A stretch of 39,621 nt of DNA from Alphaproteobacteria bacterium (GCA_009781045.1 WQYW01000031.1:1-39621), one strand, 5' to 3'; counted from the stretch's first letter, positions 9,034 to 18,428 are shown. The notes: generated from the sequence alone by a model not told the origin. Numbers and translations: made by a program.

Positions 9034-9918
9034 ATGAAGGCAGCGTTTGTTGAACGGGGCGCACTCAATGTGGCGGGTGAGGATGCACGCGACTTCCTCA
9101 ACCGCCTGGTGACGACCGATATCGGCAGGCTGCGACCGGGACTGGCGCGCTTCGGCGCCCTGCTGACGCCGCAGGGCAAGATCCTGGTCGACTTCCTGAT
9201 CACGCAGACCAGGGCGGTTCCGGACAGCTTCCGGATCGACTGTCCCGCTTTCGCGCTTGCGGACCTCGCCGCACGACTGGCGCTCTACCGGCTGCGCGCC
9301 AGAGTGGCGATCGAACCGGCATCCGATTCCACCGCGGTCCTGGCGCTCTGGGACGGCGCGCCGCCGCCGCTGTCCGAGCCCTGCGTGGCTTTCGCGGATC
9401 CGCGCCATCCCCGCCTCGGTTTCCGCATCCTGCTGCCCGCCGCGCGCAGGGACGAGCTGGCCGCCATTGCCGGCGCCGGGATGGTGGCGTCGAGCGCCTA
9501 TGAGGCTCATCGCATTGCATGCGGCGTACCCCAGAGCGGGGTTGATTTCGCCTCTGGCGAGCTGTTCCCGCATGAGGCCAATATGGACCTTCTCCATGGC
9601 ATCGACTTCGACAAGGGCTGCTATATCGGCCAGGAGGTGGTGTCGCGGATGCAGCACCGTGGCACCACGCGCAGCCGCTGCGTAAACGTGCGGATCGAGG
9701 GTCCGGCCCTTGAGGCCGCCACCGAGGTCTTCGCTGGCGACAGGCGGATCGGCACAGTGGGGCCGGCACAGCACAAGGAGGCCATCGCCTGCCTGCGGAT
9801 CGATCGTGTCCGGGAGGCCCGCGACGCCAATACAGCGCTCGTCACCGCAGCGGGACAGATCCTGCATCTGCGTGAACCTGAGGCGCTCGCAGCCCTGATC
9901 AGCGCCGCTCCCCGATGA
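9034..9918 (+). CDS. ygfZ: YgfZ/GcvT-like folate-binding protein, Fe-S cluster maintenance
   Basis: A 294-residue member of the YgfZ/CAF17 family, related to the GcvT aminomethyltransferase. The diagnostic signature [17 protein letters not shown] starts at residue 194, with the conserved Cys196. YgfZ proteins bind tetrahydrofolate and help assemble or repair certain Fe-S enzymes such as MiaB. ATG 9034 is chosen because GAGGA lies a few bases upstream and the product begins exactly at the family's usual N-terminus; the frame is open further upstream without homologous sequence. It heads an apparent operon: its stop overlaps the start of tag by four bases (ATGA). Confidence 0.9.
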   Translation: MKAAFVERGALNVAGEDARDFLNRLVTTDIGRLRPGLARFGALLTPQGKILVDFLITQTRAVPDSFRIDCPAFALADLAARLALYRLRARVAIEPASDSTAVLALWDGAPPPLSEPCVAFADPRHPRLGFRILLPAARRDELAAIAGAGMVASSAYEAHRIACGVPQSGVDFASGELFPHEANMDLLHGIDFDKGCYIGQEVVSRMQHRGTTRSRCVNVRIEGPALEAATEVFAGDRRIGTVGPAQHKEAIACLRIDRVREARDANTALVTAAGQILHLREPEALAALISAAPR

Positions 9919-10553
9919 GACATTCAGCCACCCATCCTGCCGATGGTCGCACGCGCTGCCCCTGGCCCGGGGACGACGCGCTCTACCTCGCCTATCACGA
10001 CAACGAATGGGGGGTTCCCGAATATGACGATCGTGCGCTGTTCGAGAAACTGATACTCGACGGCTTCCAGGCCGGCCTGTCCTGGATCACCATCCTGCGC
10101 AAACGCGACAATTTTCGCCGCGCTTTCGACGGTTTTGAGCCCGCACACATCGCCCGCTATGATGCCAAGAAAGTCGACAGCCTGATGAACGATGCCGGCA
10201 TCGTGCGCAACCGCGCCAAGATCGAGGGCACCGTCAAAGCTGCCCGGTGCTGGCTTGAGATCATGGAACAGGGGCCAGGCTTCTCCCGGCTGCTATGGGA
10301 TTTCGTCGATGGCAGGCCGCTTGTCAACCGGTTCCGAAAATCAGACCACGTCCCCGCCAGTACGCCGCTGTCGCTGCGGATGTCGCGGGAACTGGCCTCA
10401 CGCGGTTTCAAATTCGTCGGCCCCACCATCGTCTACGCCTTCATGCAGGCCACCGGCATGGTCAACGATCATCTCGTTTCCTGCTACCGTCATCCCAGCC
10501 ACAGCAGCCTCGCTCCTGCCGCCCGGCCCCAGCCGAAGATCCCGCACCCGTGA
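9915..10553 (+). CDS. tag: DNA-3-methyladenine glycosylase I
   Basis: A 212-residue homologue of E. coli Tag, which excises 3-methyladenine from alkylated DNA in base excision repair. It carries RCPWPG near the start and [11 protein letters not shown]. Cys15 and His28 are 13 residues apart, the same spacing as the zinc ligands Cys4 and His17 of E. coli Tag, and the C-terminal [12 protein letters not shown] supplies the remaining zinc ligands. The helix-hairpin region with [15 protein letters not shown] is intact. The start overlaps the ygfZ stop (ATGA), and its stop overlaps the GTG start of the next gene, so translational coupling is likely. Confidence 0.95.
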   Translation: MRHSATHPADGRTRCPWPGDDALYLAYHDNEWGVPEYDDRALFEKLILDGFQAGLSWITILRKRDNFRRAFDGFEPAHIARYDAKKVDSLMNDAGIVRNRAKIEGTVKAARCWLEIMEQGPGFSRLLWDFVDGRPLVNRFRKSDHVPASTPLSLRMSRELASRGFKFVGPTIVYAFMQATGMVNDHLVSCYRHPSHSSLAPAARPQPKIPHP

Positions 10554-11176
10554 CGTTGCCCGACCTGCCCCAGATGCAATCCCGCGCCTGGCAGCGCATG
10601 CTGTCGGGACGCCGGCTCGACCTGCTCAATCCCTCACCGCTCGATATCGAGATCGCCGATATCGTCCACGGCCTCGCCCGGGTGGCACGCTGGAACGGAC
10701 AGACCATCGGCTCGCATATCTTCTCGGTGGCGCAGCATAGTGTGCTGGTCGAAGCGGTGATGCGCCAGCTCGCACCGCGGATTGATCATCGTGCCCGCCT
10801 TGCCGCCCTGCTCCATGACGCACCGGAATATGTCATTGGCGACATGATCTCCCCGTTCAAGGCCGTGCTTGCCGGCACTTACAAGGCGGTGGAACACCGG
10901 CTGCAGGCGGCCATCCATATCCGTTTCGGACTGCCCGCCACCCTGCCCGATGACATCACCACACTGGTCAAGACCGCCGATCGCGGCGCCGCCTGTCTTG
11001 AGGCGGTGGCACTTGCCGGCTTTGACGCGGCCGAAGCCCGTCGTCTGTTCGGCCGCGACCCCGGGCTGAGCGAAGCCGCGCGAAGCGACTATCTCACCCC
11101 CTGGACCGTGACCATCACCGAACAGCGCTTCATGGAACGCTTCAGGGCGGTGATGTCATCCGCTTTGCCCCCGTAA
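10550..11176 (+). CDS. HD-domain phosphohydrolase (YfbR-like)
   Basis: A 208-residue HD-superfamily protein. It has SHIFSVAQHSVLVEAV, LAALLHDAPEYVIGD with the His-Asp metal pair, and a later TLVKTADRG that provides the last metal ligand. The arrangement resembles YfbR-type 5'-nucleotidases acting on deoxynucleoside monophosphates; the substrate here is unproven. I chose GTG 10550, which overlaps the tag stop as GTGA; ATG 10574 is the alternative and would shorten the product by eight residues. It sits seven bases before nadQ, so it may be expressed with that NAD regulator; a role on nicotinamide mononucleotides is only speculation. Confidence 0.85.
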   Translation: MTLPDLPQMQSRAWQRMLSGRRLDLLNPSPLDIEIADIVHGLARVARWNGQTIGSHIFSVAQHSVLVEAVMRQLAPRIDHRARLAALLHDAPEYVIGDMISPFKAVLAGTYKAVEHRLQAAIHIRFGLPATLPDDITTLVKTADRGAACLEAVALAGFDAAEARRLFGRDPGLSEAARSDYLTPWTVTITEQRFMERFRAVMSSALPP

Positions 11177-11183
11177 GGTTGCC

Positions 11184-12152
11184 ATGACCAACATGCCGCT
11201 GACCCCGATCGAAATCGGATTGACCGCCGCCACCGTCGCCATTGAGGGCAATGAGCCCATGGTGCTCACCGCCACCGGCAGAGACGGCGTCGCCGGCCTG
11301 CCCTCCGGCCCCTTCAATGCGCTGGCGCACCGCACCTTCGAAATCGGCCTGCGCGCCTGGGTTGAGGAACAGGCGGGGCTCAGCCTCGGCTATGTCGAGC
11401 AGCTCTATACATTCGGCGATCGCGGCCGCCATGCCCAGGCTGGCGACACCAGCGCCCATATGGTGTCGATCGGCTATCTGGCACTGACCCGCACCACCGA
11501 CGCCAGCGCGGAGGCCCCGGGGGCCACTTTCGAACCCTGGTATCGCTTTTTCCCCTGGGAGGACTGGCGCCAGGCCGCGCCAGCGATCATCAGCCGCGAC
11601 ATCCTCCCCCGTCTCAACGCCTGGGCGGAACAGGACCCTCCCGAAACCACCCGCGCCTTGCCGCCGAGGGATCGGGTGCGCTTCTATTTCGGGCTTGAAG
11701 GCGCGCCATGGGACGAGGAACGCGTGCTCGACCGCTATGAGCTGCTCTATGAGGCCGGCCTGATCGAGGAAGCGCGGCGCGACGGCCGCAGCTCGGCGCT
11801 GGCACGCCCGCCACTCCCCGCCCTCGGGGTGTCGATGCGCTTCGACCACCGCCGCATCCTCGCCACCGCGATTGCGCGGCTGCGCGCCAAACTGAAATAC
11901 CGCCCGGTGGTGTTTGAACTCCTGCCTGCCGACTTCACCCTGACCGAATTGCAGCACAGTGTCGAAGCCATCTCGGGGCGCCATCTGCACAAGCAGAATT
12001 TCCGCCGTCTGGTGGAAAACGAGGCGCTGGTGGAACCGACAGGGGTGATGCTGAGGCAGACCGGAGGACGGCCGGCGGCATTGTTCCGCTTCCGCCGCGA
12101 GGTGCTCCAGGAGCGCCCGGCACCGGGGCTGCGCGTCAGCTCCCGGCGCTGA
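11184..12152 (+). CDS. nadQ: NadQ-type NAD biosynthesis regulator (COG4111)
   Basis: A 322-residue protein with the NrtR-like architecture. An N-terminal Nudix-like ligand domain (about residues 10-150, including YVEQLYTFGDRGR and a following strand HMVSIGYLALT) is followed by a C-terminal winged helix (about 235-310, LPADFTLTELQHSVEAISG and HKQNFRRLVE). The Nudix catalytic box is not evident, so it should sense rather than hydrolyse. I recall COG4111 proteins being predicted as NadQ, repressors of nadABC in alphaproteobacteria; that identification comes from memory. It fits here because nadABC begins about 2.2 kb downstream and is preceded by two palindromic sites. It is the last gene of the ygfZ-tag-HD-nadQ operon, seven bases after the HD gene. 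Confidence 0.85.
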   Translation: MTNMPLTPIEIGLTAATVAIEGNEPMVLTATGRDGVAGLPSGPFNALAHRTFEIGLRAWVEEQAGLSLGYVEQLYTFGDRGRHAQAGDTSAHMVSIGYLALTRTTDASAEAPGATFEPWYRFFPWEDWRQAAPAIISRDILPRLNAWAEQDPPETTRALPPRDRVRFYFGLEGAPWDEERVLDRYELLYEAGLIEEARRDGRSSALARPPLPALGVSMRFDHRRILATAIARLRAKLKYRPVVFELLPADFTLTELQHSVEAISGRHLHKQNFRRLVENEALVEPTGVMLRQTGGRPAALFRFRREVLQERPAPGLRVSSRR

Positions 12153-12174
12153 TCGACAGGTCCTGATAAAAGCC

Positions 12175-12373
12175 CGTTTCTGCCTGCGTTCCCGTTACAG
12201 AAGCGACTGACGGGGCTTCTCTTCTGACGCTGTCGGGGCCCGGCCGCCTCGGATGGAGGCGATTCGTGGCAAATGGATCATCCCGGCTGGAGAGGCGCAA
12301 TTTTTCCCGGATTTCGAGCGGGCTTGCGAACTGCCCCTGGTCTGACCCGGGCAGTTCCAAAAGCTCAAAGCCT
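12175..12373 (+). repeat. Dispersed intergenic repeat, copy A
   Basis: About 200 bases that align with segments at 18917-19039 and 23819-24037. Shared blocks in order are CGTTTCTGCC, GTTCC, GAAGCGACTGAC, GACGCTGTCG, GCCCGGCC, ATGGAGG, ATTCGTGGCA and ATCCCGGCTGG. The right half holds a perfect 9-bp stem, GAACTGCCC at 12328-12336 with GGGCAGTTC at 12349-12357. It fills the gap between the convergent nadQ and the secreted hypothetical gene. A GTG-initiated frame starting within it at 12266 is closed after 4-5 codons in the other copies, so the element is probably non-coding. Confidence 0.75.
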
Positions 12374-12919
12374 TCAGTCGGTGGAACGGCGAAGGTCCAG
12401 ACTCTCCCCCTTTGCCGCATCGGGTTTGGCGCTATGGCCACGTCCCATGCGCATGGTCAGCTCCTGGGAACCCACCACCGGACCGTGATGCGGTCCGCGG
12501 CGCGACACGGCACGCGCCATCAGCATGCGATTATTGCCCATGTGCCTGAAATCGCAATAGGCGAAAGCCATGCCCTGGATCGAGCCGCGGAAACTGCGGT
12601 CGTCTCTCTTCTCCAGGTAGAAACAGGGTTCGAACGGCATCCCCTTGAGCGACGCGCAGACCGTCTGGCCGCGAACCAGCAGGGTGTTGCCGGGCAGACG
12701 GATATGGCGCATCGGACCCGAGCCCGAAAACTGCACGGTGCCTGCGGCGCCCAGATCCTCGAGAATACGGCCGGTGCCGCGGGTGCCATCAAAACAGGTG
12801 AAGGCAAACATCTTGCCGGCCACGAAACGGCGCGCCTCTTCGGCACTCATCGTCCCCGCCAAAGCCGGCACCATCACCGCCGTGGCCGTGACCGCTCCCA
12901 GTAAAAAACGTCCGAGCAT
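12374..12919 (-). CDS. Secreted conserved hypothetical protein
   Basis: A 181-residue protein starting with an apparent signal peptide (LGRFLLGAVTATAVMVPALAG, residues 2-22, cleavage after Ala). The mature part has four Cys (FTCFDGTRG, TVCASLKG, EPCFYLEK, AYCDFR), which could form two disulfides in the periplasm. I recall similar conserved hypotheticals in Bradyrhizobium and Rhodopseudomonas, but no function is known. ATG 12919 is preceded by GGAG with 8-base spacing. Its last codons touch the end of repeat copy A, so the C-terminal tail beyond about residue 160 could be an extension from repeat-adjacent DNA. Confidence 0.75.
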   Translation of the reverse strand: MLGRFLLGAVTATAVMVPALAGTMSAEEARRFVAGKMFAFTCFDGTRGTGRILEDLGAAGTVQFSGSGPMRHIRLPGNTLLVRGQTVCASLKGMPFEPCFYLEKRDDRSFRGSIQGMAFAYCDFRHMGNNRMLMARAVSRRGPHHGPVVGSQELTMRMGRGHSAKPDAAKGESLDLRRSTD

Positions 12920-13019
12920 GCGAAAACTCCAGACCACGGCAATGCCTGACTTGTTCACTCTCTGCATGCCAACTGTGGCAACATTGGCGCAGCCTTGGTT
13001 GGCAAAGTTTAAACGCGAA

Positions 13020-14012
13020 TCACGAAACCTTCACGACAATTCGGCCCCGAACCTCTCCGGCGAGGATCCTGGGGCCCCAGTCGAGCACCTCGGAAAGCTG
13101 AATTTCCTTGGTTATTTCAGAAAGTCTGACCCGGTCAACCGTTGCGGCGAGACGCCCCCAGGCGAGCTGGCGCAAAGCCACCGGAGCCATGACCGAATCA
13201 ATACCAAGAAGACTTACACCACGCAAAATGAACGGCGCCACAGAAGCCGGAAGATCCATCCCCGCCGCCAGCCCGCAGGCCGCGATCGCTCCCCCATATT
13301 TTGTCATTGAAAGCAGATTGGCAAGGGTTGTCGACCCCACACTGTCGACCCCGCCCAGCCAGCGTTCCCTCGCCAGCGGCCGTACCGGCTTTGCCAGTTC
13401 ACTGCGGTCCATCACCTCCGCAGCGCCGAGACGGTGCAGATAGGCGCTTTCAGCGATCCGCCCGGTCGAGGCGATGACATGGCAGCCGAGTTCTGCCAGA
13501 AGCAGGGTCGCCACCGAACCGACGCCGCCGGCAGCTCCGGTCACCACCACCGCCGCCCCCGGCTGCACCACAGCATGACTTTCCAGCGCCGCCACGGCGA
13601 GCATGGCGGTGAAACCGGCGGTGCCGAGCGCCATGGCATCGCGCGCCGTCAGGCCCTGCGGCAGCGCCACCAGCCAGTCTCCCCTGACCCGCGCCAGCGG
13701 GGCGTAGGCACCGGTATGGGTTTCGCCGAGGCCCCAGCCGGTGCAGATCACCTTGTCGCCGGCCTTCCAGGAGGGATGCGACGACTGCGTGACCGTGCCG
13801 GCAAGATCGATACCGGCGATCATCGGAAAGCGCCGCACCACCGGCGAGGCGCCGGTGAGCGCCAGCCCGTCCTTGTAGTTCAACCCCGACCATTCCACCG
13901 CAACCGTGACGTCGCCTGCCATCAGTTCGGCCTCGTCGAAGGGGGCCTGCGTGGCTGCTGGTTTGTCAGCCTTGTCGATGCGGATCGCGGTGAATCGGGT
14001 CAAGCGGAACAC
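13020..14012 (-). CDS. acuI: AcuI/YhdH-family NADPH oxidoreductase (acrylyl-CoA reductase-like)
   Basis: A 330-residue medium-chain dehydrogenase/reductase without the structural zinc cysteines. The N-terminal catalytic domain includes WSGLNYKDGLALTG and PMIAGIDLAGTV, and the nucleotide-binding fold has VVTGAAGGVGSVA. These match the YhdH/AcuI branch, in which AcuI reduces acrylyl-CoA to propionyl-CoA with NADPH; quinone-like substrates are the alternative. The frame begins with GTG at 14012, and the sequence around MFRLTRFTAIRI fits the family's usual N-terminus. The ribosome binding site is weak. It is divergent from nadA across the 361-base control region. Confidence 0.87.
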   Translation of the reverse strand: MFRLTRFTAIRIDKADKPAATQAPFDEAELMAGDVTVAVEWSGLNYKDGLALTGASPVVRRFPMIAGIDLAGTVTQSSHPSWKAGDKVICTGWGLGETHTGAYAPLARVRGDWLVALPQGLTARDAMALGTAGFTAMLAVAALESHAVVQPGAAVVVTGAAGGVGSVATLLLAELGCHVIASTGRIAESAYLHRLGAAEVMDRSELAKPVRPLARERWLGGVDSVGSTTLANLLSMTKYGGAIAACGLAAGMDLPASVAPFILRGVSLLGIDSVMAPVALRQLAWGRLAATVDRVRLSEITKEIQLSEVLDWGPRILAGEVRGRIVVKVS

Positions 14013-14185
14013 CTTCAGACGTTGAAGTCAGAGCACAACTTTAACGGATCGCGCCGGGGCTGCAAATCATTGAAGCGCATTCGCACCGCAGTATGCCTGT
14101 GCTGCATTGCCGGGCACCGGCAGAAGCAGGAGATCAACCCAACAATTCCTCTGGCAAGCCACAATGATGTGTGCTAAATTACTTC

Positions 14186-14200
14186 TGCTCAATTTGAGCA
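14186..14200. promoter_or_regulatory. Candidate NadQ operator 1, overlapping a -10 element
   Basis: A perfect inverted repeat, TGCTCA and TGAGCA separated by ATT. It is immediately followed by TATGAT at 14201-14206, a good -10 hexamer, with a weak -35 (TTACTT, 14179-14184) 16 bases upstream. The operator would lie in the promoter spacer, the classic place for repression. The half-site shares CTCA/TGAG and the 3-base spacer with the second site at 14335-14355. Assignment to NadQ is inference from the nearby regulator gene and the nadABC target. Confidence 0.65.
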
Positions 14201-14301
14201 TATGATAGACCCACATGATCTGTTCCCGGATGCACCACCGTCCAGGTCTGACGCCGCCTGGGATTGATGGGCCTTGGGATTGATGCCGCTTTGGAGAGTG
14301 C

Positions 14302-14319
14302 CCGGCCTGGAAAGGCCGG
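14302..14319 (+). other. GC hairpin in the nadA leader
   Basis: CCGGCCT and AGGCCGG form a perfect 7-bp stem with a GGAA tetraloop, followed by ATTTCT. It lies in the probable untranslated leader between the two candidate NadQ operators. It could act as a weak terminator or attenuator, but the T-run is short. Confidence 0.4.
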
Positions 14320-14334
14320 ATTTCTGACCTTGGT

Positions 14335-14355
14335 ATATACTCATCTTGAGTATAT
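14335..14355. promoter_or_regulatory. Candidate NadQ operator 2
   Basis: A perfect 21-base inverted repeat: ATATACTCA and TGAGTATAT separated by TCT, ending 18 bases before the nadA start codon. Its centre is about 152 bases from that of operator 1, so looping between two repressor dimers, or a second promoter under its control, is possible. As I recall, NadQ sites predicted in Rhizobiales have this TACTCA-N3-TGAGTA form; this could not be checked here. Confidence 0.75.
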
Positions 14356-14373
14356 GAGAGATGGGAGGTTTGG

Positions 14374-15486
14374 ATGCCGATCACGGAAATCTGCGGGCCC
14401 GATGATTTTCCCCCGCGCGCCGCCACCGCGCCCGGCCGCAGCGTAGCGGCGGGGCCGGCCCCGCGGACCCCTGCGCCTGCCCTGCCCACCCCGACGCTGG
14501 ACTGGACCCCCGAGGTCGAGCGCGCCACCGCGCCCCTCTATGAGCGTGTCCGCCATGTCATCCCCTCGATCGAGTGGCCTTTCCTGGCTCCCACCATCAA
14601 GGCCATCAACGACCTCAAAGCCGCCCGCGGTGCCGTCATCCTTGCTCATAACTACCAATCGCCGGAGATCTTCCACTGCGTCGCCGATATCCGCGGAGAC
14701 TCGCTGCAGCTGGCGATCGAAGCATCGCGGGTGCAGGCGGACATCATCGTGCAGTGCGGGGTGCACTTCATGGCCGAGACCTCGAAGCTGCTCAACCCCG
14801 ACAAGACGGTGCTGATTCCCGACCGGCGCGCCGGCTGCTCGCTCGCCGCCAGTATCACTCCAGCCGACATACGCGCTTTACGCGAACGTTTTCCGGGGCT
14901 GCCGGTGGTCGCCTATGTCAACACCTCGGCCGAGGTGAAAGCTGAAGTCGACATCTGCTGCACCTCATCCAATGCCGTTGCGGTGGTCGAAAGTCTCCGC
15001 AGCCCGCGTGTCATCTTCCTGCCCGACCAGCATCTGGCCCGCTATGTCGCCGCCCAGACCGACGTCGAGATCATCGGCTGGAAGGGGGCCTGCGAGGTCC
15101 ATGACCGCTTCACTGGCGAGGAACTTCGCGACCTGCGCGAAACGGATCCGTCCGTGCGCATCATTGCGCACCCCGAGTGCCCGCAGGAAGTACTGGCGGA
15201 GGCCGACTTCACCGGATCGACGGCGCAGATGATCAACTGGGTGCGAACCGAGCGACCGAGACGCCTGGTCATGGTCACCGAATGCGCGATGGCCGACAAT
15301 GTCCACGCCGAGGTGCCCGAGGTCGAGATGCTGCTGCCCTGCAATCTGTGCCCGCATATGAAGCAGATCACGCTGTCGCGGATCCTCGACAGCCTGCTGG
15401 CGCTGGGGGAGGAAGTCACCATCGACCCGGCCATCGCCGCACCGGCACGCCGCGCGGTGGAACGCATGATCCATCTCGCGAACTGA
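14374..15486 (+). CDS. nadA: Quinolinate synthase A
   Basis: A 370-residue NadA, which condenses iminoaspartate with dihydroxyacetone phosphate to give quinolinate using a [4Fe-4S] cluster. The likely cluster cysteines are Cys128 ([10 protein letters not shown]), Cys240 (WKGACEVH) and Cys326 ([11 protein letters not shown]), matching the three-Cys pattern of the family. [20 protein letters not shown] is the substrate-binding N-terminal signature. There is an N-terminal extension of about 45 Pro/Ala-rich residues compared with E. coli. GGGAGG lies five bases before ATG 14374. It is the first gene of nadABC, placed downstream of two palindromic operators, and is probably repressed by NadQ when NAD is sufficient. 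Confidence 0.97.
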   Translation: MPITEICGPDDFPPRAATAPGRSVAAGPAPRTPAPALPTPTLDWTPEVERATAPLYERVRHVIPSIEWPFLAPTIKAINDLKAARGAVILAHNYQSPEIFHCVADIRGDSLQLAIEASRVQADIIVQCGVHFMAETSKLLNPDKTVLIPDRRAGCSLAASITPADIRALRERFPGLPVVAYVNTSAEVKAEVDICCTSSNAVAVVESLRSPRVIFLPDQHLARYVAAQTDVEIIGWKGACEVHDRFTGEELRDLRETDPSVRIIAHPECPQEVLAEADFTGSTAQMINWVRTERPRRLVMVTECAMADNVHAEVPEVEMLLPCNLCPHMKQITLSRILDSLLALGEEVTIDPAIAAPARRAVERMIHLAN

Positions 15487-15504
15487 CACCTGAGAGAGCG
15501 CCTC

Positions 15505-17106
15505 ATGGCACATCCCATCCCCGAGATCCTGCGCAGCAACAGCGCCATCGTGATCGTCGGCGCCGGCCTGGCCGGCCTGTTCTGCGCCCTGAAACTGGCG
15601 CCGCGGCCGGTGACGCTGGTTTGCGCCGCAGCCCTCGGCCAGGGCTCGGCCAGCGCATGGGCGCAGGGTGGCATTGCCGCCGCGGTCGGCGCCGGCGACA
15701 GCGCCGAGGCCCATGCTGCGGACACCATAGCCGCCGGCGCCGGCATCGTGGATGAAGCCGTGGCGCTCGGCCTGGCACGCGAGGCCGCAGCACGCATCGA
15801 CGACCTGCTGCGCCTCGGCGTGCCCTTCGACCGCGACGCCGCCGGCGCGCTGGCAGTCGGGCGCGAAGCCGCGCATTCCGCCCGCCGCATCGTCCATGTC
15901 AATGGCGATCAGGCCGGTGCCGCCATCATCGCCACCCTGACCGATCGGGTCCGTCGCACCCCGTCGATCCATCTCATCGAGGGCTTTGCCGCCGAAGCAC
16001 TGTTGACCGCGGACCATGCCGTCACCGGCATCCAGTTGCGCGGTGTCGGCGCCACCGTGCCCCCGACCGCCCTCCTCACCGCCCCCATGGTGGTGCTGGC
16101 AACGGGGGGCATCGGCCATCTCTATGCGGTCACCACCAACCCGATCGAGGCCCGCGGGTCGGGACTTGCGATTGCAGCCCGTGCCGGAGCCGTCATTGCC
16201 GACCCGGAATTCGTCCAGTTCCACCCCACCGCCATCATGATCGGTGCCGACCCGGCACCGCTGGCTACCGAGGCACTCCGCGGTGAAGGCGCCACGCTGA
16301 TCAACAGCAAAGGCGAGCGCTTCATGCTGGCGCACCATCCTTTGGCCGAGCTGGCGCCCCGCGACATCGTCGCCCGTGGCGTCTTCGCCGAAATCGCCGC
16401 CGGGCGTCAGGTCTTCCTCGATGGCCGCAGTGCGCTCGGCTCCCGCTTTGCCAGCGCCTTCCCCACCGTCCACGCCACCTGTGTCGCAGCCGGCCTGGAT
16501 CCGGCTCTTCAGCCGATCCCGGTGGCACCGGCGGCCCATTACCATATGGGCGGCATCCATGTGGACTGGCACGGCCGCAGCTCGATCGACGGTCTGTGGG
16601 CCGCAGGTGAGGTGTCCTCCACCGGCGCTCATGGCGCCAACCGATTGGCGTCGAACTCCCTGCTCGAAGCCCTGGTCTATGGCGCGCGCATCGCCGAGGA
16701 CATCCTCGGCCGCCCCGACCCGGCAGGCCGTGCGACAGCGCCGCTCGCCACCACCTCGCAAAGCGCCGCCAGAAACCTCGCCACCGAGCAGAAACTGCGC
16801 GGGATGATGGCGTCCCATGTCGGCGTGATCCGCAATGGCGATGACCTCGCCGAAGCCGTGGTCCGCTTCGCCGCACTGGAAAATCATGGCAATATCGCAC
16901 TTCGCAACATGGCAACGACCGCGCTTCTGGTCGCGGCTGGCGCCCTTGCCCGTCAGGAAAGTCGCGGTGCCCATTGCCGTACCGATTATCCCGTCGAGAG
17001 CCCCGCTCTCGCAAAGCGCAGCCAGACCACGCTCCGTCACGCCCGGGCGCTGGCCGATGAACTCAGCGCCGACATGCCCATGATCGCCACCGGAGGTGTC
17101 CGATGA
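15505..17106 (+). CDS. nadB: L-aspartate oxidase
   Basis: A 533-residue flavoprotein that oxidises L-aspartate to iminoaspartate, the substrate of NadA. The FAD-binding Rossmann motif [10 protein letters not shown] sits at residues 17-26. [28 protein letters not shown], the active-site region EFVQFHPTA and the [20 protein letters not shown] block followed by [19 protein letters not shown] are all typical. The C-terminal helical domain is present but ends shortly after [13 protein letters not shown]. The gene starts 18 bases after nadA, and its stop overlaps the nadC start by ATGA. Confidence 0.96.
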   Translation: MAHPIPEILRSNSAIVIVGAGLAGLFCALKLAPRPVTLVCAAALGQGSASAWAQGGIAAAVGAGDSAEAHAADTIAAGAGIVDEAVALGLAREAAARIDDLLRLGVPFDRDAAGALAVGREAAHSARRIVHVNGDQAGAAIIATLTDRVRRTPSIHLIEGFAAEALLTADHAVTGIQLRGVGATVPPTALLTAPMVVLATGGIGHLYAVTTNPIEARGSGLAIAARAGAVIADPEFVQFHPTAIMIGADPAPLATEALRGEGATLINSKGERFMLAHHPLAELAPRDIVARGVFAEIAAGRQVFLDGRSALGSRFASAFPTVHATCVAAGLDPALQPIPVAPAAHYHMGGIHVDWHGRSSIDGLWAAGEVSSTGAHGANRLASNSLLEALVYGARIAEDILGRPDPAGRATAPLATTSQSAARNLATEQKLRGMMASHVGVIRNGDDLAEAVVRFAALENHGNIALRNMATTALLVAAGALARQESRGAHCRTDYPVESPALAKRSQTTLRHARALADELSADMPMIATGGVR

Positions 17107-17978
17107 TCACTGCCGCAGCCCTCACCCATCCCGACGCGGCTCTCTCGCCGCTCACCATCCAGGAGGCGGTCCGCCGCGCCCTTGCAGAGGATCTCGGCCG
17201 CGCCGGCGACATCACTTCGCTCGCCACCATCCCCGAGACCACCAACGGCGAGGCACATCTTGTGGCCCGCCAGAACGGCGTCATCAGTGGCCTGCCGCTC
17301 GCACTCGCCACGCTTGCCGAACTTGGTGGCAATGCCGAGGTCCTCGCCCATGCCCGCGACGGTGCCACGGTCCGCGCCGGCCAGAATCTCCTCACAATCA
17401 GCGGCCCGGCTCGGACACTTCTCACTGCCGAGCGCACCGCACTCAATTTTGTCGGCCGCCTTTCCGGAATCGCCACTCTGACCGCCGCCTATGTCAGCCG
17501 CGCCGGCAGCATGCGCATCTGCTGCACCCGCAAGACCACGCCCGGGTTGCGCGCGCTGGAGAAATACGCGGTGCGCTGCGGCGGCGGCTTCAATCACCGC
17601 TTCGGACTCGACGACGCCATTCTCATCAAGGACAACCATATCGCCGTCACCCGCAGCATCCCCGCGGTGCTCGAGCGCGCCCGCGCCCACGCCGGTCATC
17701 TGGTGAAAATCGAGATCGAGGTCGACACCCTGGCCCAGCTGCACCAGGTGCTCGCCTGCGGGCTCGCCGATGCCGTGCTGCTCGACAATATGGATCCGGA
17801 GACCCTCCGCGAGGCCGTCCGGCTCGCCGCCGGTCGCGTCGTCCTCGAGGCATCCGGCGGTATAACGCTCGACACCATCGCCGATATTGCTGCGACCGGC
17901 GTCAATTACGCCTCCTCGGGGGCGATCACCCATTCGGCCCCCAATTTCGACTGCGCGCTGGATCTTCACCTCAAATAA
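17103..17978 (+). CDS. nadC: Nicotinate-nucleotide pyrophosphorylase (carboxylating)
   Basis: A 291-residue quinolinate phosphoribosyltransferase, which turns quinolinate and PRPP into NaMN, CO2 and pyrophosphate. The family core is present: [31 protein letters not shown] and LIKDNHIAV, followed by [24 protein letters not shown] and YASSGAIT, which supply the quinolinate and phosphate contacts. It overlaps the nadB stop by four bases (ATGA), so translation is likely coupled. It ends the nadABC operon 48 bases from a convergent small gene, with an imperfect hairpin between them. Confidence 0.97.
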   Translation: MITAAALTHPDAALSPLTIQEAVRRALAEDLGRAGDITSLATIPETTNGEAHLVARQNGVISGLPLALATLAELGGNAEVLAHARDGATVRAGQNLLTISGPARTLLTAERTALNFVGRLSGIATLTAAYVSRAGSMRICCTRKTTPGLRALEKYAVRCGGGFNHRFGLDDAILIKDNHIAVTRSIPAVLERARAHAGHLVKIEIEVDTLAQLHQVLACGLADAVLLDNMDPETLREAVRLAAGRVVLEASGGITLDTIADIAATGVNYASSGAITHSAPNFDCALDLHLK

Positions 17979-17980
17979 GG

Positions 17981-18005
17981 CCGGGACACCGCAACCGTGC
18001 CCCGG
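17981..18005. terminator. Hairpin between convergent genes
   Basis: CCGGGACAC and GTGCCCCGG pair with one mismatch around a 7-base loop, just three bases after the nadC stop and before the end of the opposing gene at 18027. There is no T-run, so it may be a 3'-end stabiliser or weak bidirectional terminator. Confidence 0.45.
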
Positions 18006-18026
18006 ATGCGCGGCACGCGCAATCAC

Positions 18027-18428
18027 TCAGGCGTGCTGCAGGTCATCGACCGCACGTTTCCATTCCGCCACATTGTCCGCGATCGCGCGCGTCGATTTCA
18101 TGGCCGTATGGCTGAGCCGGGCATAGCCCGACAATTCGCGCTGCACACGCTGGCCTTCGGCATGCATAATGTCCCGCACGCCCCGAAGCTCCGCGATCAG
18201 GATCTCGATTTCCTCCAGGGAAGCCCCCGCAACACGCCGGATCACGGCATCCACGCCGGCGGGAGCGAGATCTGTCGGCGCCAGCCCGACCCGGTCATCG
18301 TCCTCCTGCTCATCCGACAGACGCAGGTCTTTGCGCACCAGATCCCGGATACTGTTCTCGACATCCAGCATCGCAATCGACGTCGCGTCGGCACTGTCGA
18401 CGGCGTTCTTTTTCCAACGAATATTCAT
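18027..18428 (-). CDS. Conserved hypothetical protein, coiled-coil rich
   Basis: A 133-residue acidic, soluble protein with no signal peptide or membrane segment. It is predicted by eye to be mostly alpha-helical, with heptad-like patterning in the second half (GASLEEIEILIAEL through RAIADNVAEWKRAVDDLQHA). No catalytic motif is visible and I do not recognise a family. ATG 18428 has AAGGGG six bases upstream; ATG 18434 is adjacent to that element and less likely. A short tandem repeat (18439-18483) lies directly upstream of the start. It converges on nadC. Confidence 0.7.
   Translation of the reverse strand: MNIRWKKNAVDSADATSIAMLDVENSIRDLVRKDLRLSDEQEDDDRVGLAPTDLAPAGVDAVIRRVAGASLEEIEILIAELRGVRDIMHAEGQRVQRELSGYARLSHTAMKSTRAIADNVAEWKRAVDDLQHA

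Noticed and set aside
12266..12904. A 212-codon plus-strand frame starting with GTG within repeat copy A
   Set aside because: Most of it is antisense to the secreted hypothetical gene, and the frame is broken after a few codons in repeat copies B and C.
14965..17040. A 691-codon minus-strand open frame across nadA, nadB
   Set aside because: It is antisense to well-conserved NAD genes; its translation is Gly/Asp/Arg-rich with no domain.
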